From contig NZ_FPAB01000003.1 in the NCBI RefSeq assembly GCF_900116145.1, positions 434,184-498,183 of the forward strand: 64,000 nt of DNA, written 5' to 3'. Source of the stretch: Streptomyces harbinensis (GTDB taxonomy: Bacteria; Actinomycetota; Actinomycetes; Streptomycetales; Streptomycetaceae). Under the pieces are notes generated by a model. That model was given only the letters and a program-made list of their open reading frames with translations. It was not told the origin of the DNA and searched no databases. This document shows, piece after piece, positions 1 to 7,424 of this stretch (its first letter is position 1; each line of letters opens with the position of its first letter). Made by a program: the position numbers and the translations under genes.

Positions 1-758
1 CGCCCGATGGGCTCGCCGGCCAGCACGCTGCGCTCCAGGGCGCGCAGTTCGGGCCCCGGTTCCAGGCCGAGCTCGGTGACGAGCCGTTCCCGGGCCGTCC
101 GGTACACGGCCAGCGCGTCGGCCGGGCGGCCCGCGCGGTACAGGGCCGTCATCAGCAGCGCGTGCAGGCGTTCGCGCAGCGGGTGTTCCCGTACCAGGGC
201 GGAGAGTCCGTCGACCGCCGCGGTCTCGTTCCCGCAGGCCAGTTCGGCTTCGTACAGGGCCTCGTACGCCGTGAGCCGGCGCTCGCCCAGCCGGTGCGCC
301 CAGTCGTCCAGCAGCGGTACCTCCAGGCCCGCGAACGGCACCCCGCGCCACAGCTCCAGCGCCTCGCGCAGCAGCACCGCCGCCCGCCCTGGTTCCCGGG
401 CGCGGACCCGCAGGGCTTCGGCGATCAGGGTCTCGAAGCGGTCCGCGTCCGGCTCCCCGGGCGCCACCCGCAGCCGGTAGCCGTCGACGCCGAAGGCCAG
501 CCGGTCGGGGTCGCCGAGGAAGGCACGCAGCCGGTGGATGTGCAACTGGAGGCGGGCCGCGGCGCGTTCGTCGGGCCGTTCCCCCCACAGCGCGTCGGAG
601 AGCGTGTCAGCCGGGACGCCGCCGCCCGGCCGGGCCAGCAGCACCCCGAGCAGCGTGCGCCGCAGCCGGCCGGTCACCGCCTCGCCGGTCTCCCCGCGCC
701 GGATTTCCATCGGTCCGAGCACCGCGAAACCCACGGTGCCGTCCATGGGTGTCTCCAT
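1..758 (-). CDS. SARP/AfsR-type transcriptional regulator, N-terminal part (truncated by window edge)
   Basis: The reading frame runs off the left edge, so only about 252 residues are visible. The start is ATG at 758, preceded by an AGGGGGA ribosome site; a second in-frame ATG lies at 746. The N-terminus reads as a winged-helix DNA-binding domain (FAVLGPMEIRRG, then a segment like RRTLLGVLLARPGG, VPADTLSDALWGE, LQLHIHRLRAFLGD). It continues into an alpha-helical, bacterial-transcriptional-activator-like (BTAD) region rich in Ala, Leu and Arg. This order is that of Streptomyces antibiotic regulatory proteins. Such proteins bind direct repeats near the -35 region of target genes and often control secondary metabolism. 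Whether a C-terminal NB-ARC or TPR part exists cannot be seen. It is divergent from the beta-propeller gene; the target is unknown. Confidence 0.75.
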   Translation of the reverse strand, partial: METPMDGTVGFAVLGPMEIRRGETGEAVTGRLRRTLLGVLLARPGGGVPADTLSDALWGERPDERAAARLQLHIHRLRAFLGDPDRLAFGVDGYRLRVAPGEPDADRFETLIAEALRVRAREPGRAAVLLREALELWRGVPFAGLEVPLLDDWAHRLGERRLTAYEALYEAELACGNETAAVDGLSALVREHPLRERLHALLMTALYRAGRPADALAVYRTARERLVTELGLEPGPELRALERSVLAGEPIG

Positions 759-944
759 GGTCGTTTCCCCCTTGCCCCGCGCCTCCCGCGTGGTGCGGCC
801 GGCGAGGGGTTGTGCTGACACCGCGCCCGTCCCGCCATGAAAGCGGGAGGAAAGCGCTGCGCTCATTCTTGCTCATGGTGACGTCGCCCGGGCCCTGGCG
901 CCCGGCGTGCGCGCACCCTCCACCACTCCCTTACGGAAGACACC

Positions 945-2551
945 ATGTCAGGCGGTTACCCTCCCCAGCCCGGGCAGCAGCCGGACCGTACGGGCCCCAG
1001 CCCGTACCGCACCACCCGCAGCAGGGGCACCACCCGCCCCCGCCCCCGGCGCCGTATCCGGGGCAGGCGCCCCCTCCGGGCCCGGCGCCGTACCCGGGTC
1101 AGGCGTGGCCGCCGGGCCCGCCCCCGCCGGCGCCGCCGCGCAAGCGGAGGTCCGGGGCGGTCGCGGTGCTGGCCGTGGTGCTGGTGCTCGCCCTGGCCGC
1201 CGGCGGCGCCTGGTTCTTCCTGGGCGGTGACGGCGACGACAGCGGCCCGCCCATCGCCGTGGACCCGGGCACACCCGGCGGGCAGCTGTGGGCCGCGGAC
1301 GCGGGAGCGGACGACGCCGGGCAGCCGGCCGGCACCTGGTTCGTGAACGACACCCTGGTCCGGGCCACCGGCACCTCGTTCACCGCGTACGGGGTGGCGG
1401 ACGGCGCCGAGCGGTGGAGCCTGGAGCTGGAGGGCGCCCATCTGTGTGTGCCCACCACCGCCACCCGGGACGGGGTGATCGTGGTCGGACACGGCGACAG
1501 CAACTGCGGTCAGAACATCACCTTCGTCGATCTCGCCGCCGGGGAGACCGGCTGGAGCCGGCGGCTCGAACCCCAGGAGAACCCGCTCAGCCTGGAAATC
1601 GCGATGACGGACACGGCGTACGCCGTCCAGACCATCGGCGGCTGGACCGTGCACAGCCTCGCCGACGGGGAGGTGATCTCCTCGGGCGGCGCCGTCTACA
1701 ACGTCCTCAACCAGGACGTGAACGACACCGACTTCGCCCGCGGCGTCGAACTCGTCCAGGGCGCCGAGATCTGCGCGGTGGACGGCGTCGCCGGCGGCGA
1801 GACGCTGCTGCGGCGGCGCACCTGCGCCACGGTGACCGACCCGGCCGGCCCCACGCTGACCGACCCGTTCTCCCGGCTGGAGGAGATCGACCCGGACAGC
1901 GGGGACACCCGCTGGAGCCTGGACCTGCCCGAGGGCCGCTGGCTGTCCAAGATCGTCAGCAAGGCGCCGCTGGTGCTGCTCCTGCGGGACGATCAGTTCG
2001 GCGGCAACCAGGAACTGGCCGTCGTCGAGGACGGCGGGATCACCCGCACGGTGCCGCTGGCCGCCGTGGCCGAACTCGACTCCTCCGAACTCGCCGGCTT
2101 CGTCGAGGCGCACTGCCGGGACGGCATCGTCGTCTACGAGCCGCTGGACGACTGCGGCGGCATCGTCACCAACGGACACACGCTGTACGTCTCCGCGAAC
2201 TCGACCATGGGCACCTCCCAGGTGCGGGCCCTGGACCTGGCCACCGGCGAGGTCCTGTGGAGCTACGAGCCCGAATACGTCACCCGCCACCTGCTCATCG
2301 GCACCGACGACGCCGGCATCCTGGCGCACCAGGCCGGCTACCGGGACGAACCCGGGCAGGTGGTCCGGCTGACCCCGGACGGACAGCGGGCCGAACCGCT
2401 GTTCCGCACCGACGACCTCATCCTGCCGGGCATGACGTACACGGCCTGGACGGACGGGAACCTCGTGCTCGCGGCGGCCAAGTCCGGCGAGGAGTTCGGC
2501 CTCACGGCCTACGGCCCCGAAGGAACCGTCGCCGAACCGGCACAGCCGTAA
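945..2551 (+). CDS. Pro-rich single-pass membrane protein with PQQ-like beta-propeller ectodomain; apparent frameshift near its N-terminus
   Basis: The natural start looks like ATG 945 (MSGGYPPQPGQQ), with GGAAG 6 nt upstream. This frame must shift at about 983-985 to continue into the long frame that reads PYGPQPVPHHPQQG and ends at TAA 2551. One missing G in CCGGACC (CCGGGACC would read QQPGPYGPQP) restores a single protein of about 535 residues. After the Pro/Gly/Gln-rich cytoplasmic segment comes KRRSG, then a membrane helix (AVAVLAVVLVLALAAGGAWFF). An extracellular domain of about 430 residues follows, with repeated WSLELE, WSLDLPEG and VLWSYEPEY elements typical of PQQ-like propeller blades, plus several Cys likely in disulfides. 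Function is unknown; related Streptomyces proteins are annotated only as PQQ-binding-like. Without the shift, the long frame has no well-placed start with a ribosome site. Confidence 0.7.
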
Positions 2552-2559
2552 CGGCCGGG

Positions 2560-2590
2560 TGGACTCTCCCACGGGGGGAGAGTCCACCAT
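2560..2590 (+). promoter_or_regulatory. MerR-type promoter with palindromic operator in a 19-bp spacer
   Basis: A perfect 10-bp inverted repeat (GGACTCTCCC at 2561-2570, GGGAGAGTCC at 2576-2585) with a 5-bp centre sits between a -35-like TGGACT (2560-2565) and a -10-like CACCAT (2585-2590). The spacer is exactly 19 bp, the overlong spacing typical of promoters untwisted by MerR-family activators. The expected transcription start, about 7 nt after the hexamer, coincides with the GTG start at 2597, so the mRNA would be leaderless. Autoregulation by the downstream MerR protein is the simplest reading. Confidence 0.75.
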
Positions 2591-2596
2591 GGCGGT

Positions 2597-3409
2597 GTGC
2601 ACGACGAACTCCTCACCATCGGGCGCTTCGCCCGGCTGTGCCGGCTCAGCGTCAAGCAACTGCGGCACTACGCCGAACTGGGACTCCTGGCCCCGGCCCG
2701 GGTGGACCCGGCCACCGGCTACCGCTACTACGCGCCCGGCCAGGCCCGCGACGCGCTGACCATCGCCCTGCTGCGCGACATGGATCTGCCGCTGGCCGTG
2801 ATCGCCCGGGCGCTGGCCGCCGACCCCGCCTCCCGGGCCCGCATCCTGCGGGACGAACGGGACCGGCTGGCCGAACGCGTCCGCCGGGACCGGGCCCGGC
2901 TGCACCTGCTGGAACGGCTCGCCGAGGGCGGGCTGCCCGGCTACGAGGTGGGGCTGACCACCGAGCCGGCCCGCCGGCTCGCGGTGGTGCGGGCCGAGTG
3001 CGCCCCGGCGGAGATCGGGGCGGCGTTCGGCGCGTGCGCCGCCCGGCTGCTGCCCGCCCTCGGCCGGGCGGGCGCGGACTGGGAACCGCCGCTGTGGGGC
3101 CTGTACCCGCTGGACCTGACCGAGCGGATCGAGATCACCGTCGGAGCACCGGTACCACCGGGACCGGACCGGGAGATCCCCGGCGTCGCCCGCCAGGAGG
3201 TGGCCGGCGGACCCGTCGCGGAGACCGTGCACTCCGGCCCCTACACCCAGCTGCCGCTCGCCTACCACGCCCTGCTGGCCGCCGTCCACGAACGCGGGCT
3301 GCGTCCGCTGGGCCCGGTGCGCGAGACGTACCTGGCCGGCCCGGCCGAGGCACCCGAGGAAGAACTGCTGACCCGGCTGGTCATCCCCGTAGCGGAAGGC
3401 ACCCCATGA
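2597..3409 (+). CDS. MerR-family regulator with GyrI-like C-terminal ligand-binding domain
   Basis: This 270-residue protein opens with a MerR winged helix: LTIGRFARLCRLSVKQLRHY (about 6-25), then ELGLLAPARVDPATGYRYY, and a recognition/dimer helix ending near residue 110. The C-terminal half (about 115-270: YEVGLTTEPARRLAVVRAEC to LVIPVAEG) resembles the GyrI-like/BmrR effector domain that binds hydrophobic cations and drugs. The GTG start at 2597 is chosen because the MerR fold begins within a few residues and because the promoter points to it; the ribosome-site-like purines upstream belong to the operator. The gene's TGA overlaps the ATG of the next gene (ATGA), so the two are translationally coupled. 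The inducing ligand is unknown. Confidence 0.85.
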   Translation: MHDELLTIGRFARLCRLSVKQLRHYAELGLLAPARVDPATGYRYYAPGQARDALTIALLRDMDLPLAVIARALAADPASRARILRDERDRLAERVRRDRARLHLLERLAEGGLPGYEVGLTTEPARRLAVVRAECAPAEIGAAFGACAARLLPALGRAGADWEPPLWGLYPLDLTERIEITVGAPVPPGPDREIPGVARQEVAGGPVAETVHSGPYTQLPLAYHALLAAVHERGLRPLGPVRETYLAGPAEAPEEELLTRLVIPVAEGTP

Positions 3410-4395
3410 GCACCATCGTCCCGGTCGACCCCCGCGGCGGACTGCACTGCGAGACCACGACCCTCGGCGTCCTGCTGCGGCACGAGGGACTCGACCTCTC
3501 CGAACCGATGCTCTTCGGCCTCGGCGCCGGACTCTCCTTCCTCTACTGGGACAGCAAGCACCTCGACTTCCCCTTCCTCGGCGGCCGGGTCAAACCCTTC
3601 GACCTCACCCGCGCCCTCGCCGACCGGCTCGGCCTCGGCCTCACCGTCCACGAGACCTCCTCACCCCGCCGCGCCTGGGAACACGTCACCGCCCCGCTCG
3701 CCGCCGGCCGTCCCGTCGGGCTCCAGCTCGACAGCTACCACCTGGACTACTTCACCGCCAAGGTGCACTTCGGCGGCCATGTCGTCGCCCTCCACGGCTA
3801 CGACGACCACCGCGCCCACCTGGTGGACACCGCGCAGCAGGGCGGCGCCGTCACCACGCGCCTGGACCACCTCGCCGCCGCGCGAGCCGCCCGCGGCCCG
3901 ATGACCGCCAGGCACCGCTCGTTCACCCTCACCGTGCCGCCCGGCGCCCCCGCCCCGCACACCCGGCTCGTCCCCGCCATCACCGCCTGCGCGGACGCCT
4001 TCCTCCACCCGCCGATCGCCAACCTCGGCCACCGGGGCATCACCACGGCCGCCCGCCGGATCCGCACCTGGCGGGAGCGCACCGACCACCCGGAACGCGA
4101 TCTGCCGCAGGCCGCCCGCATGATGGAACACGCCGGCACCGGCGGCGCCCTGTTCCGCAACCTCTACCGCGACTTCCTCGCCGCCTGCACCGAACACCTC
4201 GACAGCCCCGCGCTGCGCACCGGCCACGCGCGCTACGCCGAGGCGGCCACCGGCTGGACCGAGACCGCCGCGCTGATCGCCCGGGCCGGCGAGACGGGCC
4301 GTGCGGAACCCCTCGCCGAGGCGAGCGCCCTGCTCACCGAACTGGCCCGTATCGAACGCGAGGCCATGACCGCCCTGAGCCGCCTGGCGGAGTGA
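3406..4395 (+). CDS. BtrH N-terminal/DUF4872-like protein (papain-like fold acyltransferase or amidase)
   Basis: This 329-residue protein is coupled to the MerR gene by a 4-bp overlap. It begins like the BtrH N-terminal family, whose founding member BtrH of butirosin biosynthesis transfers an acyl group from an acyl carrier protein. A possible catalytic triad is visible: Cys15 (GGLHCETTTLG), His125 (HFGGHVVALHGYDD) and Asp141 (HLVDTAQQGG), each in a context typical of papain-like folds (family knowledge). The C-terminal part (about 185-329) is helical and DUF4872-like. No signal peptide or membrane segment is seen, so it should be cytoplasmic. No carrier protein or biosynthetic genes lie nearby. 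Substrate and reaction are unknown; the coupling suggests it acts on, or protects against, the compound sensed by the regulator. Confidence 0.7.
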   Translation: MSTIVPVDPRGGLHCETTTLGVLLRHEGLDLSEPMLFGLGAGLSFLYWDSKHLDFPFLGGRVKPFDLTRALADRLGLGLTVHETSSPRRAWEHVTAPLAAGRPVGLQLDSYHLDYFTAKVHFGGHVVALHGYDDHRAHLVDTAQQGGAVTTRLDHLAAARAARGPMTARHRSFTLTVPPGAPAPHTRLVPAITACADAFLHPPIANLGHRGITTAARRIRTWRERTDHPERDLPQAARMMEHAGTGGALFRNLYRDFLAACTEHLDSPALRTGHARYAEAATGWTETAALIARAGETGRAEPLAEASALLTELARIEREAMTALSRLAE

Positions 4396-4457
4396 GCACG
4401 GCGTACGCCCCCGGCGCGCTCCGGTGGCCCGCCGGCGGCAGCGCCTACCCTCGGGAC

Positions 4458-5165
4458 ATGCCCGCCGATGTGCGCCTGCTCAGCTACAACATCCGCTCGC
4501 TGCGCGACGACACCGCCGCCCTGGCCCGGGTCGTCCGGGCCTGCGCACCCGACGTGGTCGCCTTCCAGGAGGCACCGCGCTTCTTCGGCTGGCGCCGCCG
4601 CGCCCGGCACCTCGCCCGGGCCACCGGGCTGCTGTACCTCACCGGCGGCGCCCCGACCTGCGGGCCCATGCTCATGACGACCCTGCGGCCGATCGCCGAG
4701 CGGACGCTGGAGGAGACCCTTCCGTACACCCCAGGGCTGCACCGGCGCGGCCTCGCCGGCGCCGTGCTGCGGTTCGGCGCCGGCTCCCGGCTCGCCGTGG
4801 TCAGCTGTCACCTCGGCCTGCGCGCCGCCGAGCGACGGCGGCACGCCCTGCTGGTACGGGAGCGGCTGACCGCCCTCGGCGCCCCCGCCGCCGTCCTGGC
4901 GGGCGACCTCAACGAACCGCCCGGCGGCCCGGCCTTCCGGCTGCTCACCCGCGACCTCACCGACGCCTGGCTCGCCGCCCCCGACGGCGGCGAGCACACC
5001 TACCCGGCCACCGGCCCGAGCAGCCGCATCGACGCCGTCCTGACCACACCGCAGGTGAAGGTGGTGCGCTGCGGGGTGCCGCACGGCCGGCCCGGCGTCA
5101 CCGCCCGCGATCTGCGCGCGGCCAGCGACCATCTGCCGGTGCTGGCCACGCTCCGCATCCCGTAA
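4458..5165 (+). CDS. Endonuclease/exonuclease/phosphatase (EEP) family hydrolase
   Basis: This 235-residue protein has the full EEP signature: LLSYNIRSLRD (N-terminal metal-binding Asn), VVAFQEAP (metal-binding Glu), VSCHLGL (catalytic His), LAGDLNEPPGG (Asp/Asn pair), SSRIDAVL and a C-terminal ASDHLPVLATL (Asp-His). The family hydrolyses phosphodiesters in DNA, RNA, lipids or small phosphates, so the substrate cannot be named. ATG 4458 is preferred: TACCCT (4446-4451) stands 6 nt before it, giving a leaderless mRNA. A GTG at 4392 overlapping the preceding stop is an alternative, but its extra 22 residues look non-conserved. No signal peptide is seen. Confidence 0.8.
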   Translation: MPADVRLLSYNIRSLRDDTAALARVVRACAPDVVAFQEAPRFFGWRRRARHLARATGLLYLTGGAPTCGPMLMTTLRPIAERTLEETLPYTPGLHRRGLAGAVLRFGAGSRLAVVSCHLGLRAAERRRHALLVRERLTALGAPAAVLAGDLNEPPGGPAFRLLTRDLTDAWLAAPDGGEHTYPATGPSSRIDAVLTTPQVKVVRCGVPHGRPGVTARDLRAASDHLPVLATLRIP

Positions 5166-5182
5166 GCGGGCGCGCGGGCCCC

Positions 5183-5776
5183 TCAGACCACCGCGCCGCT
5201 GCCCGGGTCCGTCCAGTCGTCGTCGTGGCCGTCCCGCATCCGCGAGATGAGCGTCGCGAAGCCGCCGAGGAACCCGCCGACCCCCAGGGTCACGAGCCAC
5301 CAGGTCATCTCCAGCTGGAACAGCACGGAACCGAGGAGCAGCAGCGGCCCGCCCAGCACTGCCAGCCAGGCGAACTTGGTGGTCAGATCGGTCTCCGGCA
5401 GCGGCGGCGGGTCCGGCGGCACGAAGTGGTCCCCGTCCGGGTCCTCGCCGGGACCCCAGTCGCGCGGCCCGCTGCCCGACCACGGGCCGGTGCCCGTACC
5501 CGAGACCGTGCCGCCCTCCTCGGTGGCGGTACCGGCGGCCCCGGCCGCACCCGGGCCCGTACCGGCGCCGGGGCCCGACCCCTCGGCGCCCTCCGAGCCG
5601 TCCGCGCCCGGCGGCACCCGGTCCACGGTGTCGGTCAGATCGAGCTCGTCCCCCTTGGGCCACACCCCGGGCGGATCGGCCGGCTCCTCGCCGTAGCCGG
5701 CGACGATCTGGGCCCAGGCGGCTTCCTCGTCGATCGGGTCGCGGCCGTCGCCGCGCTCCTGGTCACGTTCCGTCAC
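5183..5776 (-). CDS. Two-helix membrane protein with acidic/Gly-Pro-rich N-terminal half
   Basis: A 197-residue protein of unknown function. The first ~130 residues are hydrophilic and low complexity (Glu/Asp, then Gly-Pro-Thr-rich), including GYGEEPADPPGVWPKGDELDL. The last third has two membrane helices, FAWLAVLGGPLLLLGSVLFQ and WWLVTLGVGGFLGGFATLIS, then MRDGHDDDW at the C-terminus. GTG 5776 is chosen as start; it overlaps the 3' end of the upstream esterase gene by 14 nt, so the two probably form an operon. This pair is commonly adjacent in Streptomyces. Nothing in the sequence gives a biochemical role. Confidence 0.65.
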   Translation of the reverse strand: MTERDQERGDGRDPIDEEAAWAQIVAGYGEEPADPPGVWPKGDELDLTDTVDRVPPGADGSEGAEGSGPGAGTGPGAAGAAGTATEEGGTVSGTGTGPWSGSGPRDWGPGEDPDGDHFVPPDPPPLPETDLTTKFAWLAVLGGPLLLLGSVLFQLEMTWWLVTLGVGGFLGGFATLISRMRDGHDDDWTDPGSGAVV

Positions 5777-6545
5777 TGGCGGTCTTCCTCGTCGCGGGGC
5801 GGATGACGCGGGTGATGAAGGCGTCCGTCTCCTGAAAGATACGCTCCGCGTCATGGTCCAGGGTGGCCACGTGATAACTGTCGGCCAGCACCAGCTCGGT
5901 GACATCGGTGGAGGACACCGAGCCCAGCACCAGAGCCGAGTCACCCGGTGGCACCACATGATCCACCGCGCTGCGCATCAGCAGCAGCGGCTGGGTGACC
6001 TGCGGCAGCTCGCCGCGCACCAGCCGGACCAGCCGGCGCAGCTCGTCCGCCGCGTCCAGCGGCACCCGGTCGTAGCCGACCTCGGGCGCCGCGCCGGGCG
6101 CCCGGATGTCGCCGGTCACCCCGGAGGTGGTGGCCACCAGGCGCCGCAGCACCGGCAGCAGGAAGCCACGGACCGGCGGGAAGGTGATCGCCGGGTTCAC
6201 CACGGCGACCCCGGCGATCCGGTCACCGTGCCGGGCGGCCAGCCGCAGCGCCAGTGTGCCGCCCATCGACAGACCGCACACGAACACCTGCGCGCAGCGG
6301 TCCGTCAGCTCCCGCAGTTCACGGTCGACCGCCGCGTACCAGTCCTGCCAGCCGGTGACCCGCAGATCCTGCCAGCGGGTGCCGTGGCCGGGCAGCAGCG
6401 GCAGGGACACCGAATACCCCCGGCGGGCCAGCTCCAGGGCCCAGGGCCGCAGCGACTGCGGGCTGCCGGTGAAGCCGTGACACAGCAGGACGCCCGTGGA
6501 CGAGCCCGCGTGGGAGAAGGGTTCGGCTCCGCTCAGCAGCGGCAT
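5763..6545 (-). CDS. Alpha/beta hydrolase, carboxylesterase/monoacylglycerol lipase type
   Basis: A 260-residue cytoplasmic hydrolase. It shows the oxyanion-hole motif LLCHGFTGSPQS (about 21-32), a nucleophile elbow GLSMGG, an acid in SAVDHVVPP and a C-terminal His in SYHVATLDHD, in the order of Est30-like carboxylesterases and monoacylglycerol lipases. It probably cleaves short acyl esters or lipids. A divergent PlsC acyltransferase across the promoter region fits a lipid-related theme, but that is inference. The -10-like TAGGCT (minus strand, 6581-6576) and a GGAGG ribosome site lie upstream of ATG 6545. Confidence 0.85.
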   Translation of the reverse strand: MPLLSGAEPFSHAGSSTGVLLCHGFTGSPQSLRPWALELARRGYSVSLPLLPGHGTRWQDLRVTGWQDWYAAVDRELRELTDRCAQVFVCGLSMGGTLALRLAARHGDRIAGVAVVNPAITFPPVRGFLLPVLRRLVATTSGVTGDIRAPGAAPEVGYDRVPLDAADELRRLVRLVRGELPQVTQPLLLMRSAVDHVVPPGDSALVLGSVSSTDVTELVLADSYHVATLDHDAERIFQETDAFITRVIRPATRKTASDGT

Positions 6546-6575
6546 CGGGGCCTCCGTTCGGTGCGGGATGTGGCC

Positions 6576-6624
6576 AGCCTACGCGGGCCCGGAGGCACCA
6601 AGAACAGTAAATCCCCAGTAGGGT
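6576..6624. promoter_or_regulatory. Divergent promoter region between esterase and plsC
   Basis: Two -10-like hexamers face outward: TAGGCT on the minus strand (6581-6576) for the esterase and TAGGGT on the plus strand (6619-6624) for the acyltransferase. Both leave room for a short leader with a GGAGG/AGGAGG ribosome site. Clear -35 elements are not obvious. Confidence 0.45.
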
Positions 6625-6655
6625 CGGGCACGGAAGAACACAGGAGGTTGGCGGA

Positions 6656-7408
6656 GTGCTGTACGGCGCGATGAAGATTTCCGTCGGAGCAGGGCTGAAG
6701 CTGGCCTTCCGACCGTGGGTGGAGGGGCTGGAGCACGTACCGGCCCGGGGCCCGGCGATCCTGGCGAGCAACCACCTGTCGTTCTCCGACTCCTTCTTCC
6801 TGCCGGTCGTCCTCGACCGCAAGGTCACCTTCATCGCGAAGTCCGAGTACTTCACCTCTCCCGGGGTCAAGGGGAAGCTGACGGCGGCGTTCTTCAAGGG
6901 CGTCGGGCAGCTCCCGGTGGACCGCTCCGGCAAGCGCGGCGCCGGTGAGGCGGCGGTGCGCAGCGGCATAGCGGTACTGGAGCGCGGCGAACTCTTCGGC
7001 ATCTACCCGGAGGGCACCCGTTCCCCGGACGGCCGGCTCTACCGGGGGCGCCCCGGCGGTCTGGCCCGGGTCGCGCTGGCGACCGGCGCCCCGGTGCTGC
7101 CGGTGGCCATGATCGACACCGAGAAGATCCAGCCGCCCGGCAAGGTGATGCCCAAGCTGATGCGGCCGGGCATCCGGATCGGCGAACCCCTGGACTTCAC
7201 CCGCTATCAGGGCATGGAGGGGGACCGCTTCATCCTGCGTTCGGTCACCGACGAGGTGATGTACGCGATCATGAAACTCTCCGGGCAGGAGTACGTCGAC
7301 ACCTATGCCTCGGTGGTCAAGAAGGCCATGGAGGAGGAGGCGAAACGCAAGAAGAGCGGCGGTGGGGAGACCGCCGGGGACGAGCGGCCCACGGACACGC
7401 CGGACTGA
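6656..7408 (+). CDS. plsC: 1-acyl-sn-glycerol-3-phosphate acyltransferase family protein
   Basis: A 250-residue PlsC-family enzyme. It carries acyltransferase motif I NHLSFSDSFFLP (His and Asp of NHxxxxD), a substrate-binding region (FIAKSEYFTSP, then GQLPVDRSG) and motif III YPEGTRSPDG. The reaction expected is acylation of lysophosphatidic acid at the inner membrane face in phospholipid synthesis, although this actinobacterial subfamily may act on other lysolipids. The start GTG 6656 has an excellent AGGAGG 9 nt upstream. The C-terminus is a Lys/Glu-rich tail. It lies 16 nt before the sensor kinase gene, so the three genes may be co-transcribed. Confidence 0.88.
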   Translation: MLYGAMKISVGAGLKLAFRPWVEGLEHVPARGPAILASNHLSFSDSFFLPVVLDRKVTFIAKSEYFTSPGVKGKLTAAFFKGVGQLPVDRSGKRGAGEAAVRSGIAVLERGELFGIYPEGTRSPDGRLYRGRPGGLARVALATGAPVLPVAMIDTEKIQPPGKVMPKLMRPGIRIGEPLDFTRYQGMEGDRFILRSVTDEVMYAIMKLSGQEYVDTYASVVKKAMEEEAKRKKSGGGETAGDERPTDTPD

Positions 7409-7424
7409 GGGGGAGGCCCACCCG

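Noticed and set aside
749..944. Start of the beta-propeller gene at GTG 749 or ATG 875
   Set aside because: The extra residues are unlike a Pro/Gly-rich N-terminus, overlap the divergent regulator's upstream region and have no ribosome site; ATG 945 plus a one-base shift explains the sequence better.
956..3289. Very long open frame on the minus strand opposite the propeller and MerR genes
   Set aside because: Typical third-position GC artefact: Gly/Arg/Ala/Pro-rich with no domain, antisense to genes with clear motifs.
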